From Molanna angustata (taxonomy: Eukaryota > Arthropoda > Insecta > Trichoptera > Molannidae), in the NCBI GenBank assembly GCA_963576475.1, contig OY754978.1, forward strand, positions 11,338,799 through 11,402,798: a stretch of DNA of 64,000 nt, in the 5' to 3' direction. Position 1 is the first letter of the stretch. Every line of letters starts with the position of its first letter. This document shows, piece after piece, positions 11,331-22,399 of the stretch. A program made the translations under genes and the position numbers. Below the pieces are notes generated by a model. It was not told the DNA's origin. It saw only the letters and a program-made list of their open reading frames with translations, and ran no database searches.

Positions 11331-11773
11331 TATGTCTTAAGTTTGTCCATAATAAAACAGAAATGTTCATATTAAATTCACAAAATCGCACTAGTGATCG
11401 CCTCAATACATTCTATGTATGTAGCTCCTAGATCATTCAATATGTTACTCTCTCGTTTACTCAAAATAAAAAAAAATCGAAAAATCTAAATATATTATTA
11501 ATAATAATAATAATAATGGTAAGTTTTATTTAGACGTAAAAAATACAAAATTAATATATCTAGTGTAAACAAAAAGTATATATTTTTTTTGATACTATAA
11601 TAAATAATGGTTAGTGTACGCACTTCTAATGGGGCAATACCTTTGAATTGTTGTTGTTGTTGTATTGTATTATTGTTATTCTGTAATGTTTATATGGATT
11701 TAAATAAATACATAAAAAAAATGGTACAGAGTATGACACTAAATTATTAAAACATGTAAAAGTATGGAGAACA

Positions 11774-12043
11774 TTAATATTTTTTAACTATGTGCTCAGC
11801 ACCTGGCCTACGAAAGGTGACAAGACTTGTGGTTTCTTTTATGCTTGGTGGCAAACTATTATATATTTTGAGACCTTTATGGTATAAACAATTTTGTGTA
11901 CTTGTTAATTTCGTTTTTAGAAGTCTAAAATCCTGACATCCTCTCGTAGGGTAAATATGCATAAATATGCAGCATGTAATGATATTTCTGGTCGTTCCTT
12001 CACAGTTCGTATATTTTATATGTTTATTTTTTGAATTTTTCAA
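11774..12043 (-). pseudogene. non-LTR retrotransposon ORF2 C-terminal fragment
   Basis: The minus-strand frame encodes a segment with a tract SLYxKGLKIYNSLPPSIKE-like in order (here NCLYHKGLKIYNSLPPSIKE). This is characteristic of the C-terminal tail of Jockey/CR1-type LINE polyproteins. Upstream RT domains are absent, so it is a 5'-truncated dead copy. A related fragment is at 15360-15560. It lies in the adenosine kinase intron, opposite to the gene. Confidence 0.7.
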
Positions 12044-12442
12044 CTATAATCAATTACTTTATAATCATTAACTTAATTTGAAGAAAGCACTTTTGGCTCA
12101 ACTTTTATACAATAAATTTACCGAATTTAAACACTAGTATCGAATCTATTATTTTTATATATCATTGGGTATAACTTGCTAAAAGTTCTCAGTGTCAGTG
12201 CGGCCTTAATGTGTGCGGCCTTAACAATATAAAATCGATTAAAATTATGCCTTGTTATGGTTGTAGAGAGGACTTATTTTTGTGGGTGTAGATACAAGTG
12301 TGTATGAATCATCTTAATTAGAATAAGTCAACGTAAAACCTTTTTAAAAACGTTACAGAGACGCATATTATTTGCATTAAACCCTAAATTTTCAATGCAA
12401 TGTCCACAGTATTTTTCCATGTATTTTTTGATATTTTTTAAG

Positions 12443-12714
12443 GTGGAGGTGACGCATTCATGGGTGGTTTTATGTATGCCATTCTGTCTGGAAGAAACCC
12501 ACCCACGGCAGTCCACTATGCCGCTTCTGTAGCAGCAGCAATGATCAAGGTCGTAGGGACGGACACGCCCGATCGTCTTGCGCCATCCTTGGACGACTTT
12601 CCAGACGCGGAACACGAGGCTGTTACGGAATCTCTGCCAGGAACCAACGGTGTAGAAAAACGTATATGCAATGGAATCCGCGACGACAGATCTCTGGATA
12701 GCTGTTTGCGGTGA
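12443..12714 (+). CDS. ADK: adenosine kinase-like, terminal exon
   Basis: The exon starts after the AAG acceptor at 12440-12442 and ends at TGA 12712-12714. The first two bases complete the glycine codon from 5774. It carries the PfkB signature: together with exon 5140-5774 it reads DTTGGGDAFMGGF, where the aspartate of GGGD (residue 215 of the window peptide) is the catalytic base; most ADKs have GAGD. HYAASVAAAMIKVVGTDTP matches the helix before the usual C terminus. About 40 residues of Asp/Glu/Arg-rich tail follow that are not typical of ADKs. Total peptide in the window is 301 residues. A possible AATAAA signal lies 22 bp after the stop. Confidence 0.85.
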
Positions 12715-12735
12715 AGATTGAAGTTTCTAGACTTT

Positions 12736-12741
12736 AATAAA
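12736..12741 (+). promoter_or_regulatory. candidate polyadenylation signal for adenosine kinase
   Basis: AATAAA occurs shortly downstream of the stop at 12714. Other AATAAA words further on mean the real site is uncertain. Confidence 0.4.
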
Positions 12742-12963
12742 TATCTTTTAGCGAAATTTTTCAATTGTTAAAATATTTAAAATACGCATATGTATTTGAG
12801 TAGTTTTGTGCTTAATTGTTTTGAATCGATTTTGTATTATTTTTAGAAATTGGAAGCACTTAACTGATTTCTTTTTAGATAGTATAATATTTATTATTTT
12901 TTATTTAGAATATCTAACTATATAAAAATACTCTATTTAAATTGTCGAAAATATAATAAAAAA

Positions 12964-13085
12964 ATTCTCACAAAAATGTTGCTTCTCTGGGCTGGAAATA
13001 CTGGTTGGTTAGAAGAAATTGCCATATATTAATTAAATAGCCATTTGTGCAGGGTGCAAGAAAGTCTTTAGTATTACTATTCGTA
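12964..13085 (+). mobile_element. SINE-1, 5'-truncated copy
   Basis: It matches the 3' body of the tRNA-derived SINE family from TTCTCACGCAAATATTGC through GGCTGGAAACACTGG to GTGCAAGGAAGTGT (here diverged). The tRNA-like head is absent, as expected for incomplete reverse transcription. Confidence 0.7.
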
Positions 13086-13114
13086 TTAAAATAGAAGAAG
13101 CAAAATAACATCTC

Positions 13115-13295
13115 TCATACTTCAGCGATGAGGTTCATCACCCTTTTTCAATGTAGTTCATTTTTAGGCGTAAAGATACTGGTGTGCGGGGATACACGCA
13201 TTTGTCGTGTTTTATTTTATAAGATAACGCACATCCACATACCTGTCGCTAGTTACCCCACATTGTGGCATATACCGTGATGGTATGAATGCATT
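13115..13295 (+). repeat. dispersed repeat family K
   Basis: The words CAGCGATGAGGTTCA, CCTGTCGCTAGTTACCCCAC and GATGGTATGAATG recur in the same order at 58270-58440 and, inverted, at 21122-21290. No coding frame is present and the element type is unknown. Confidence 0.65.
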
Positions 13296-13338
13296 GATTG
13301 AAGAAGCTTAAAGTCATCAGTATGTATATTTTTTTTCG

Positions 13339-13524
13339 TTGAACGTTTCTGTGGCCACTAATATTACAGTGGACATACAGAATAAGTCCACTGTCCATGG
13401 ACCTGATCCTTTACAAATTATTGTATGTGGTAAGGCATCGGTACAGTGGCGATTTCTTAACGGAGAATTTTTTTCATCTAAAAAGAACGTCAAGGTGTGC
13501 CTTATTTGTCTGTTTGTTATGTAA
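13339..13524 (+). other. exon-like open frame, unrecognised
   Basis: The 61-codon frame has a more balanced amino-acid make-up (with QWRFLNG and VHGPDPLQIIVCG) than surrounding chance frames. A possible AG acceptor (ATTACAG at about 13369) and a possible AAG/GTG donor at about 13496 are present. No family is recognised. It could be an exon of an unmapped gene or a mobile-element remnant. Confidence 0.2.
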
Positions 13525-13564
13525 AAGTTAATAAAAGACCTGTACAATAAATATTATTATGTCA

Positions 13565-13735
13565 TACATTAGATCGTGGGCAAGTCTGGTGAAATCAAAA
13601 CTCTCATGATTACCCATATCATGGATATAATTATCTTATAGAGTTGTATAATATCTTAATATATTATAGAACTCCATATGATTATTATATCCACGATATG
13701 GATAATCACGAGCGTTTTGATTCCATTGTTTGTGG
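13565..13735. mobile_element. foldback family D element
   Basis: The left arm (GAAATCAAAACTCTCATGAT... CATGGATATAATTA) and right arm (TATATCCACGATATGG... GAGCGTTTTGATTCC) are complements around a short centre. The complete copy at 37809-38311 shares both arms and the GGGCAAGTCTGG end. Confidence 0.7.
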
Positions 13736-14279
13736 TCCTTCGTATTGTCTGTTATTTTATTTAAACAAAAATATGAATCATTTGTACTTGATATTATTAT
13801 AAAAAAATATATTACTTATTTGAATTATTATTATATATTTGAAATTTTTGTTTTTCCTGTTCTCAAAATAACATATTATACGTACAAAATTTCCAAATGT
13901 GTGAAATAATGTAATTGTAAATTAAATTGTTATTGTAATGTTGTATTTTTGGAAATAAATTTTCATTCATATTATTTAATAATCATATAATATTGGGAAC
14001 CGCCTTCGATATTTCTCACAAAAAGAATGTACTTAATAATTAGTATTATTTTTTTGTTATATTGTTTTGTTGTGTTTTTTTTGTAATTTGTTGTTGAGTT
14101 TAAATATAAATATAAATTGCAATAATATTATTTATTTTAAAAACCCATCATGTTCAAATAAAATTATATTTAATTTTATAACTGAATGATTTCTTATAGG
14201 ATTTACTGTAAAATAAAAATTGACGATATCTAATAATAAAATCTAAATAAATGGTTTAATACTTTTTTCTATAACACTT

Positions 14280-14506
14280 GCCGACCGCCGTGGCACAGTT
14301 GGTAAGCCGTTCGGTTTCTGTGCGGGCGTCTTGGGTTCGATTCCCAGCAGAGGAGAAATTTATTTAAATTCATTTCTCACGCAAATATTGCTTCTCTCGG
14401 CTGGAAACATTGGTTAGTTGGAAGAAATTGCAATACGGCAATAAACTCGCCACTTGCGCAGGGTGCAAGGAAGTGTTCATTATTATTATAATTATTATCA
14501 TTTAAA
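14280..14506 (+). mobile_element. SINE-1, full-length copy
   Basis: The head resembles a tRNA: an A-box-like TGGCACAGTTGGTAAGCCG and a B-box GGTTCGATTCC. A body (GCTTCTCTCGGCTGGAAAC, GAAGAAATTGCAATACGGC, GCGCAGGGTGCAAGGAAG) and a short ATT-rich tail follow. Pol III-transcribed, LINE-mobilised SINEs have this layout. About ten copies lie in the window, some with intact boxes. Confidence 0.85.
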
Positions 14507-15359
14507 TAAGAAATATTTAGCCTCAAATATCGCTTGCAATTTTTTATTGAAGATCTTTGAAAATTTAATATTTTCAGTCTTTCCATAAAATCGTTTTTTT
14601 TTCGATAAGGTTAGTAAAAAAACCTTTTCAATAAAATTCACGATTTTGACATTTTAATGTTTATACCAAACATGAACAAGATTTAAGCGTGTAATTTCAA
14701 ATTTTAACCTTCAAATACAAATGCTTAGGCCATATTTCAAGCGAATAAATTTTGTGGGAAAAACAAATAAATTCATTTAGTTTTTTTCTCCGGCTTTTAA
14801 TGCGGGCGAAATTTTTTCGCCATACGGCATTGCGAAAAATGGCATAGTAGACTTTGGGAGCTTTTCCCACCTTTATTTAATATTTAATATTGATAATCGT
14901 GTTAACTTGTCCGTCTTTCTTTACATTTAAAACCGCAATAAACACCATCATACATATTTATTCTTCTTGTGCAGTATCAGATATCCCTAATAATAGTAAA
15001 TTTTATTTAGATGTAAAAATATATATAAAAATTAATACATCTAGTATAAACAAAAAATATATAAAAATACTTGTTGGCGTTGATGTCAGATACTTCCAAT
15101 TTGTACCTATCCTCATCTTCCTTAAATACCAAAACCTTTTCATACCTACATCCATTACCTGAGCATGGCAACAATAATCTCGCCTCTGTCCGCGCGCGAG
15201 TAAGCCACTTTTGTCAGTCTCGCAAATACGCGTCTTCGATACACCACTCGTTTTGTACAAGCGCCGTGCGCACTTTTATTTCCATCTTGTCCGATCCGTT
15301 TTTTTGTCGATACCGTACAATTTTTTTTTAACAATACGTATGATAACAGTATGACAATT

Positions 15360-15560
15360 ATAAAAACATGTAAAACTATGGAACATTAAAAGTTTTTAAC
15401 TATGTATTCAGCACCTAAACTACGAAAGGTGACAAGACTTGTGGATTCTTTTATGTTTGGTGGCAAACTATTATATATTTTGAGACCTTCATGATATTAA
15501 CTATTTTGTGTACTTGCTAATCTCGTTTTTGGTCTAAAATCCTGATATACTCCGTAGGGT
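15360..15560 (-). pseudogene. non-LTR retrotransposon ORF2 C-terminal fragment
   Basis: The stretch is a diverged nucleotide copy of 11755-11960, including the CAAACTATTATATATTTTGAGACC block that encodes KxYNSLP in the other copy. Frameshifts are present. Confidence 0.65.
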
Positions 15561-15639
15561 AAGTGTGAACATTGACATTTAATAATATATTTTTCTGCAT
15601 ATATTTTGGAAGCATATTATTATTTTTTAGTTTGTAAGT

Positions 15640-16280
15640 CAAAGTTAATGTGTTAAAGGTTTTTGTTTTGTCCTTGACGTTGGATATCGCTGTGGCTATG
15701 TGCTGTCCGGAACAGATCCTCTATTCATCTTACCTGGTTCGTTCACTGATGTTATGCAGTCAAGACACATCAATAGATTTCGCGACTTTTTGTCATCAAT
15801 ACAGTGTACTCTTATCTTCACTTTCAGTATACAGTGAGCATATTGTTTTCTTATAATCAGCTCTCTTTGGCACTTTAAGTGCAAGGTTTTAGAGTTCTCC
15901 AGAATGTTTTTATCTTCTTTCAGAGTTTTGCTCTGCTAGTCCCCATGGTTGAACAAAAATGGTTGATGTCGTCCACCACATTCTTACCCTGAAGTAGAGA
16001 TGGGCAGGCAACGTGGCTAGATACCCCGTAGACAGATGGCCAAGGATAGTGTTGGCCATCTGACCGAGAATGACAGTCAGAGATGTTGGAAGACCGCCAA
16101 TGAGATGGAGAGATGACATCAGTCGTCATGCTGGTGTTATGTAATTGGTTGCTCAGAGCACAAGATAGAGTGGCGTGGAAGAAGAAGAAGTCCCCATGAG
16201 CAGAACGGTTGGTGGTGAAGAAAGAACAGTCAATACATCGGTTTTTTATAACTCCTCATCGTCCATCTATCTTTCTTTAA
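15640..16280 (-). repeat. dispersed repeat family G, interrupted by a LINE
   Basis: Segments 15800-15937 and 16199-16260 are the inverted counterpart of 20650-20840 (shared words TTTGGCACT, AAGGTTTTAGA, TCTCAGAGTTTTG and AGCAGAACGG). The minus strand retains a short open frame (15696-15884) that looks protein-like but which I cannot assign. The LINE tail at 15948-16188 sits within it. Confidence 0.55.
15948..16188 (+). mobile_element. 5'-truncated LINE with target duplication and GAA tail
   Basis: The copy is flanked by direct repeats AGTCCCCATG at 15938-15947 and 16189-16198 and ends in GAAGAAGAA. The plus strand encodes, in broken frames, WAGNVAR... RPPMRWRDDI, the usual C-terminal tail of RTE/Jockey-type LINE ORF2. 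It is about 240 bp and dead on arrival. Confidence 0.75.
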
Positions 16281-16357
16281 AGTATCATTTGAAGATAATA
16301 CTTTTCTCCACGCAGAAACACGATCAAGATACGATACATTTTTCTATAATCTATTAA

Positions 16358-16819
16358 GGGGCATATACATCCCAATTTCAAATCAAATATGTTAAACAGT
16401 GAGTTTCTAGAAAAAAATAATATTAGTGTTTTCAACATTTCTTTAGTGAATGTTCGTTACACAATTTTAAAATTCAGTCTAAATCCTGTGTATTATAAAA
16501 AAATATTGAGAATATCCTTTTTTAGAGTTTTTTTTTAATTACTCCATAACTGTGTGTCCTAGAGAAATAAATCTATTAAATGTTTGAAGAGTGCATAAAA
16601 TCAAAGTGAAGACCTATAAAGTTTTTACATTTCAAGTCAGGTTTGTACTTAAAATGCAAAAAATCACAAATTTTGGGTATCCGATATTTTAAATCACGTA
16701 TAAACCTTTTTTAACGCACGCGATAGTTACCTTTACTAACGCGTACCTTCATAGTGCATTAGACGGTTTACCTTAATATACCATGTTTTCAGTCACTAGA
16801 TTTAACTTTATATGTCCTC
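16358..16819. mobile_element. TTAA-flanked piggyBac-like MITE, copy 1
   Basis: TTAA occurs at 16354-16357 and 16820-16823. The ends GGGGCATATA and TATATGTCCTC are inverted repeats. The inverse of this element is at 43607-44066 (also 460 bp, also TTAA-flanked), sharing ATGTTAAACAGTGAGTTTCT. There is no coding capacity. TTAA duplication is the hallmark of piggyBac transposition. Confidence 0.75.
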
Positions 16820-16870
16820 TTAAGACATGTTCAAATGAGACTAATATCATCTATTTATTTACTATAAAAC

Positions 16871-17060
16871 TTACTTTCACCCTCGCAAGCGGTGAGTTCA
16901 TTGCTAATGACAATTTCTTTCAAATAACCAGTGTTTCCTGCTCAGAGAAGCAAGGTATGTGCTAGAAATAAAAATAAATAAGTCTCTCCTTTGCTGGGAA
17001 TCGAATTCAGGACACGCCGGTACAGTATGCCACGGAGTGCGGCGGTCTGCACAGCAAAAA
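16871..17060 (-). mobile_element. SINE-1, diverged copy
   Basis: Inverted SINE-1 words are present: GCAAGCGGTGAGTTCATTG, ACCAGTGTTTCCTGCTCAGA, TTTGCTGGGAATCGAATTC (B box) and TATGCCACGG (A-box region). Divergence is high. Confidence 0.65.
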
Positions 17061-17079
17061 CGGCTGTTGTCCTATTCGC

Positions 17080-17165
17080 ATATTACCTGTACAAGTTGAA
17101 TATCGTGGACTTGGTCTTCTGCGATTGTGGTGATGATTTGAACCATGTCCTTTTTTTGCTGCTCT
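17080..17165 (+). pseudogene. possible LINE C-terminal zinc-knuckle remnant
   Basis: A short frame encodes VFCDCGDDLNHVLF, resembling the CxCG...HxL segment near the end of several insect LINE ORF2 proteins (compare the better copy at 42225-42475). It is too short for certainty. Confidence 0.35.
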
Positions 17166-18030
17166 AAATATAATACAAATGGTCTTTATTTCAAAATGAG
17201 CCCATATAGTCCGCTTCCAGTAAACGTTAATACTCTTATACTCTTATGAAAATTTTATTAAACTTCTTCAAAGTAGGTACCTACATAATTTAAAGATCTA
17301 ACATAAATCCACAATATAATTAAACTTTTTACATGCCGAAGAACACTATAAACGTTGGTGAACGGCAAGAAATAAAAAAAAATCGTTTTAGATATTTTTG
17401 AAACTAAACCAAAATTATGAAAATAAAGTATGCTTTAAAATAGTAAGTAGGAAGAACGGGCTTGCAAGTTTCTGTAGCCAGTAGTGAGGGATTATTATTT
17501 GTAAAATGGCGTTTTGCCTTGACCGAAGTTCTTTGTATGTAGGTGAAGGTCATAGCTGTCATTTAAATTATATTCATTAGGTAATGTCTCAAGCGGTTGA
17601 AAAATTAATAATTTTGCTTTAGATATTTCAATTTGCTCTGAAGGTCATCACCGTCAATCATCCAATCTAACAGTTTAAAGGGTTGTTTTGTATAATATTT
17701 TATCTTTAAAGAAGAAAATTTTTTTATTAGTCACTAAAAATACATGAAATATCTTTTTAGGTATTTTCGTTAACGCAATGACCGTGAAATTTAATTTATT
17801 TATAAAAAAATATAAAAAAGATATCTCAAACTGTAGTGTTTTTGTAGACACAGCTAATCATTATATTGTTTTAAACGTTTTTTAAGAACCCAGTGAAATT
17901 TATTCCTAATCAAATTATTTATTTATCTTTTTGTTCGTAGCACAATGGCGAGCTTATTACGTTTAGGCAATTTCTTACAACCAATCAAATTACAAAGTAA
18001 GACCACATAGAATATGTACAACAGCAAACG

Positions 18031-18176
18031 TATTGATAACAAAAACCAAAATATTGATAACAAAAACCAAAATATTGATAACGAAAACAAAAACAAATAT
18101 ATTGATTACGAAAACAAAAAAAAAATATTGATAACGAAAACAAAAACAAAAATATTGATAACGAAAAGAAAAACAT
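18031..18176. repeat. A-rich minisatellite, TATTGATAACRAAAAC units
   Basis: Six units of about 21-27 bp each begin TATTGAT(A/T)AC and vary in the length of the A/C-rich tail. The opposite-strand open frame (Phe/Tyr/Cys-rich) is a product of the repeat. Confidence 0.85.
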
Positions 18177-18215
18177 TAAAATAAGATAAAAAAAAAATTG
18201 TTTATGGCAATAAAT

Positions 18216-18430
18216 GCCGACCGCCATGACACAGTTGGCAAACCGTTTGGCTTCTGTGCGGGCGTCCTGGATTCGATCCCTAGCAGAGGAGAAATTTATT
18301 TAAATTCATTTTTCAAGCAGTTATTGCTTCTCTGGGCTTGAAACACTGGTTAGTTGGAAGAAATTGCCACACGGAAATAAACTCGCCTCTTGCGCAGGGT
18401 GCAAGGAAGTTTTTGTTATTATTATAAAAG
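18216..18430 (+). mobile_element. SINE-1, full-length copy
   Basis: It has a complete tRNA-like head (GCCGACCGCCATGACACAG, B box GATTCGATCCC), body and ATT-rich tail. It directly follows the A-rich minisatellite at 18031-18176. Confidence 0.82.
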
Positions 18431-18599
18431 CATTAGAAAAGTACAAGGAGATATTGGGATCAGGTTTTTAGATAGCGTTTATTCCTTCTATAGTCATTTG
18501 TTGAATAAAATAATTAAAAAAATAATAATATTTTTTGGTGAGTTTGATGATAATATAATTGAAGCCAAAAAAGATATCCAAAATATACGCTTCGAAATT

Positions 18600-19140
18600 C
18601 ATAGTCCTTTACATTGGATAACGCGTGGGTTGTTGCCAACGCTATACTTGTCACTACCAAGTCACCCCACAAAGCATTCTAATTGCGAATCGTAAATTTT
18701 CAGCATTTTCATGAATTGAGTTTTGATCTAAATATTTTATTATAAAAAACTTGTTAATTTTTCAATGCCATTTTATGCAAAGTGATGTGCCTTTTTTAAG
18801 CAATTTGAAAATGAAAATATCAAAATTTAAAAATTCTGAGCATGGGGTCACTTTGAAATATTTGACAGTTTTAAAAAATAAGAAGCACTGATCAGATATC
18901 CTTCAAAATCTAATAGGGTCTAAGCGGGTATTAGATATATAAATTTACAAAAATTGAAATGAATCGTATGAGTACATTAGTCTATAGTCGATAAAGTAGA
19001 ATAAACACACAGATACATTGTGTTGAAACTTTCAGAATACAATCTCAGTATGATACTGTTGATAATCTGCAATAAGAAATATTATCTTAAATATTGCCAA
19101 TTCGTAACTCCCCAATATATCCTCTTGGGGTAGAAAGGAA
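18600..19140 (-). mobile_element. dispersed family A, near full length
   Basis: Read on the minus strand it runs from CCCCAAGAGGATATATTGGGG-type start (about 19130) through TTTCAACACAATGTATCTG, GATTCATTTCAA and CTCAGAATTTTTAAATTTTG to GTGACTTGGTAGTGACAAG and GGCAACAACCCACGCG (about 18620). The order is the same as in the copy at 30857-31400. Confidence 0.7.
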
Positions 19141-19900
19141 GCAGGGAAAATCAATTTTGGCTACACGCTAAAATTTTCTAGACTAAAATTTAATCTGGAA
19201 TCAATCAAACTTTAAGCTGCGTGGTTTGAACCTACCTACAACATAATAATATGCATTGGTTGTTAGGGATGTAGGCAACGTGGCTGAGGTAGGTATATTA
19301 GCGACCATATAAATGGGGTAGGTACATGTACATAAACCTACATTCATATATATAGATTTTTAAAAGCGGTGACATTCGCCCGTTTTGATGAATGATAGTA
19401 ATATGTTTGATGGCGTGATTGAGCTGTTGCCACACGCCAACCTCCACCAACCAACCCCTTGCCTGCACAACATGTACCCTCCGCTATTTGAACGTTATGA
19501 TTGAAATAGGGTTATGCTCCAATAAAGTTAGAGGTCATCACATTAGTAAATATAGCTATCTAGCCTTGGATTTGTACATTTTTTACTGCCTATAATAATT
19601 TTATTGACAGTACGAAAAGGTTGTATTCAACGATAAATTAATATAGTACCTATCTATGTTTGAAGCGTCCGGCATTTTTGTTATCTTGTTTTTATATTGT
19701 CGATGTTGACAGAATTTATGGTGAAGAACTCCATTTTACGAGTTTTTTTTAATGAATTAAAATTGATTGTTGTTTTACAATTATTTTTTGCTTTATCGGT
19801 ACGATCGTTTCAGCTGACTAGGCTTTTATTAACATAATTTCCCAACATCAGTTAAATTTAATTTGTATAGTTGTAGATATATACCTACCGAAGAAAAAAT
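19141..19900. other. unassigned AT-rich DNA
   Basis: Nothing identifiable is visible beyond short TAGGTA-rich words and a slightly GC-richer patch at 19430-19480. Confidence 0.4.
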
Positions 19901-19904
19901 AATT

Positions 19905-20340
19905 TTCATCATCATCATCATCAGTGGCTCCACAGCCCAGGATGGGCCTTGGCGTCCTCAAGGAATCGTCTCCATTGCACCGGCTATCTGAAGGTCCTTC
20001 TCGACTCCATCCATCCATCGTAGTTTTGGCCTTCCCACACCTCTTCTTCCACCCGGACGTGATTCTTTTTGGTATCTGGTCATCTTCCATACGATGCATG
20101 GGTCCTAACCAGCGGAGCCTCCCAATTTTTATCGTTAGGATGATATTTGGTAACTTAAATAGGCTCTGTAGTTTGTGGTTGTACCTGATTCTCCACGTGC
20201 CTTTATCGCAGAGGGGATCAAATTTTTTTTTACAAAAACTTTTCTTTCGAAAAATTTGATTTCGACCAGTAACGCATCCATATCCTTTTTAGCAAGAACC
20301 CAAGACTCAGAGCCGTATGTTAGTACAAGAATTGTATAAA
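19905..20340 (-). pseudogene. LINE ORF2 C-terminal fragment
   Basis: On the minus strand the frame includes HRMEDDQIPKRI and, in a second frame, an RPKxRWMDG tract, ending just before an ATGATGATGATG run (GAT/CAT microsatellite-like 3' tail). This is the standard tail of RTE-like LINEs. The same structure occurs at 29055, 40935 and 47815. Frameshifts are present. Confidence 0.7.
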
Positions 20341-20639
20341 AATTTAATTAAAATTAAAAATTAAAAACAAACAAAAGCCGAATCGATCGTCTTGATAAAA
20401 GGTCGTCAGTAAAGAACTCTGTTATCGAATGTGAACGAAGATTTTATCCATATTATCATAATGCTGTAACCGTAAAAAAATAACTAAAATAATTTTTAGA
20501 TTTTTAGAACTCTTACTACTTTAGGTTGTGATCAATATTTATTAAAAAATATACCTAGTAAATTATTCTTGTATTTAAAGTATGTAAAATAATGAGATTC
20601 AGTGTAATTTTTAAATTGGCGCAGTAGTTTTAGAGATGT

Positions 20640-20840
20640 TTAACTGTTTTTCCACTACCACCACCCGTTCTGCTTATGGGAACTAAAAGCGGCCTCTTAC
20701 AAAACTCTGAGAGATCACCAGAAGAGAGAATTCTAAAACCTTACAGATATAGTGCCAAAGAAAGCTAATTATAAGGAAACAGCTGGCTTACCGTTCACTG
20801 AAAGTGAAGATAAGAGTGAATCGAAACTCATACTGTAATA
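20640..20840 (+). repeat. dispersed repeat family G, uninterrupted copy
   Basis: It is the inverted counterpart of 15800-16260 without the LINE insertion, so it documents the pre-insertion order. Function is unknown. Confidence 0.6.
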
Positions 20841-21004
20841 TTATTTATTTCATACGAACAATATTTTAAAAGTTTGAGAATAATTTGAATTTTGATAAAG
20901 ATGTGAAATTCAAACTCATTTGTTTTCTTACTTTGAACGAACTCATTTGAGGTGTAGGTACCTACTGAAAATATAAATATTTTTTTCTGATCATTTGTCT
21001 ATCA

Positions 21005-21115
21005 AAATTATGATGACAGGTCGTAAGTCCTGTAGGTGCCTAGGTTTCCCGGTTTTCTTATAATATTCCAACTTCGTCTCTATTGAGATGTTGAAAATTT
21101 GTCAAAAAATATCAT
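21005..21115 (+). mobile_element. fragment of the 3741-4231 foldback family
   Basis: It matches the right arm: GATGACAGGTCGTAAG, CCTGTAGGTGCCT, TTTCCCGGTT, ATATTCCAACTTCG and TCTCTATTGAGAT. The left arm is missing. Confidence 0.7.
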
Positions 21116-21121
21116 AATTAC

Positions 21122-21290
21122 ATTCATACATACCGTCACGGCATATCCCATAATGTGGGGTAACCAGCGACAGGTGTGCTGGAGAGCTTCACCTTATAAT
21201 AGAAAGCACGGCATATGCTAGTATACCCACATACCTGTCCTTCAGATTGCGTGGTGGACCTCATTGCTGACTTTGTGAGATGAAGTTCTC
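21122..21290 (-). repeat. dispersed repeat family K
   Basis: It is an inverted match to 13115-13295 and 58270-58440 (GGGGTAACCAGCGACAGG, GACCTCATTGCTGA). Confidence 0.65.
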
Positions 21291-21299
21291 AATAAACGA

Positions 21300-21660
21300 T
21301 ATGATTTTACACCTCACTATATCAAGGGTATAAAAATACTCATGCGATTCTTTTCAAGTTTTGTAAATTTATATATCAAATATACGCTTGGATCCTATTA
21401 GATTTTGAAGGACATCTGAATAAAGCTTCTGAATTTTTTAACTGTCAAATATTTCAACGTGATCCCAAGCTCAGGAAAATGAAAATTTGATATTTTTATT
21501 TTAAAATTGCTTTCATAAAATGGCGTTGAAAATTTATATAGTTTTCATAATAAAAATAGTGAATATTTTCTATACAAATTTTGAATACTCAATGGAGTGC
21601 CTTGTATGTGAGGGGTTTAGCGTTGGCCACAACCCACCCGGGTTTCTATATAAAGTAGTT
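21300..21660 (+). mobile_element. dispersed family A, 5'-truncated; carries a Helitron empty site
   Basis: It begins at the GATTCTTTTCAAGT block and runs to the family A end (GGGTTTAGCGTTGG, CCACAACCCACCCG). The uninterrupted AAATTTATATATCAAATA at about 21365-21382 corresponds to the position where a Helitron-like element sits in the copy at 25641-27380. Confidence 0.72.
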
Positions 21661-22399
21661 CTATTCTACGTTTGTGAATGGGTATTTAATATATCATATT
21701 TTATATTCAAACAAGGGTAATCAAAAGTGTGAATTTTAAACAAGGCTCTAACGTTTTATTTTTAAGTAAGCAATTTATAATATGGCCAATTTATAAATGG
21801 GTGTTTTTGCAACAACCAATTGGTTTTAATTGGCAGGGGTGGTACTAAAGTAGACGTAATAGAAAAAAGTTTTCGCTTATACCCCTAGAGAATTCATGTC
21901 AGCCGAAAGTTTGCTTGTTGAAATAGGCTAAAAACAATTGGTTATAATTCTGGAAACTTTCATGAGCCATGCACTGTTACATAATAAATATTTGTGTTAT
22001 TATAAATTTAATCAAAAACAAAATTGTACTCCATGTTAAAATAATAACTTGGTCTATCGGTAAATAATTTTGTAAAAAAGATGTCAACAAAAAAATATCT
22101 ACCTACGCAATGAATGAAACACGAACAAATATTGTATAGGTATCATCTAATATTTGATATACAATATTTTTTCGTGAAGAAAAGGTAAAATTTAGAGTTT
22201 TTTTTAAATATCAAGAATAAAAATATAATAATAAAAGACTTAGCCGGTAGATTTTCATATTCTCTTTCGATTGAAGTAAAAATCTACTTCATAGGCCCCA
22301 ATTTTTTCGTTACATACCTACAATCAAAAAATAAAAATATTTATGTAGGTACTATTAAATTTTTCGACTAATCTGAGCTCTTATATTCTTTAAAGAATG

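Larger units (their letters stand above)
5775..12442 (+). other. adenosine kinase intron (6.7 kb)
   Basis: GTAAGT at the donor and TTTTTTAAG at the acceptor keep the reading frame: the split Gly codon (G/GT) gives VDTTGGGDAF. The intron holds the 69-bp and 154-bp tandem repeats, two TTAA-type element copies, microsatellites, a polypyrimidine minisatellite, a Helitron-like 3' end and a LINE fragment. No additional in-frame exon was recognised inside it. Confidence 0.75.

Noticed and set aside
14280..14350. tRNA gene call
   Set aside because: A and B boxes are present, but the sequence recurs about ten times with a fixed non-tRNA body and tail, so it is a SINE head.
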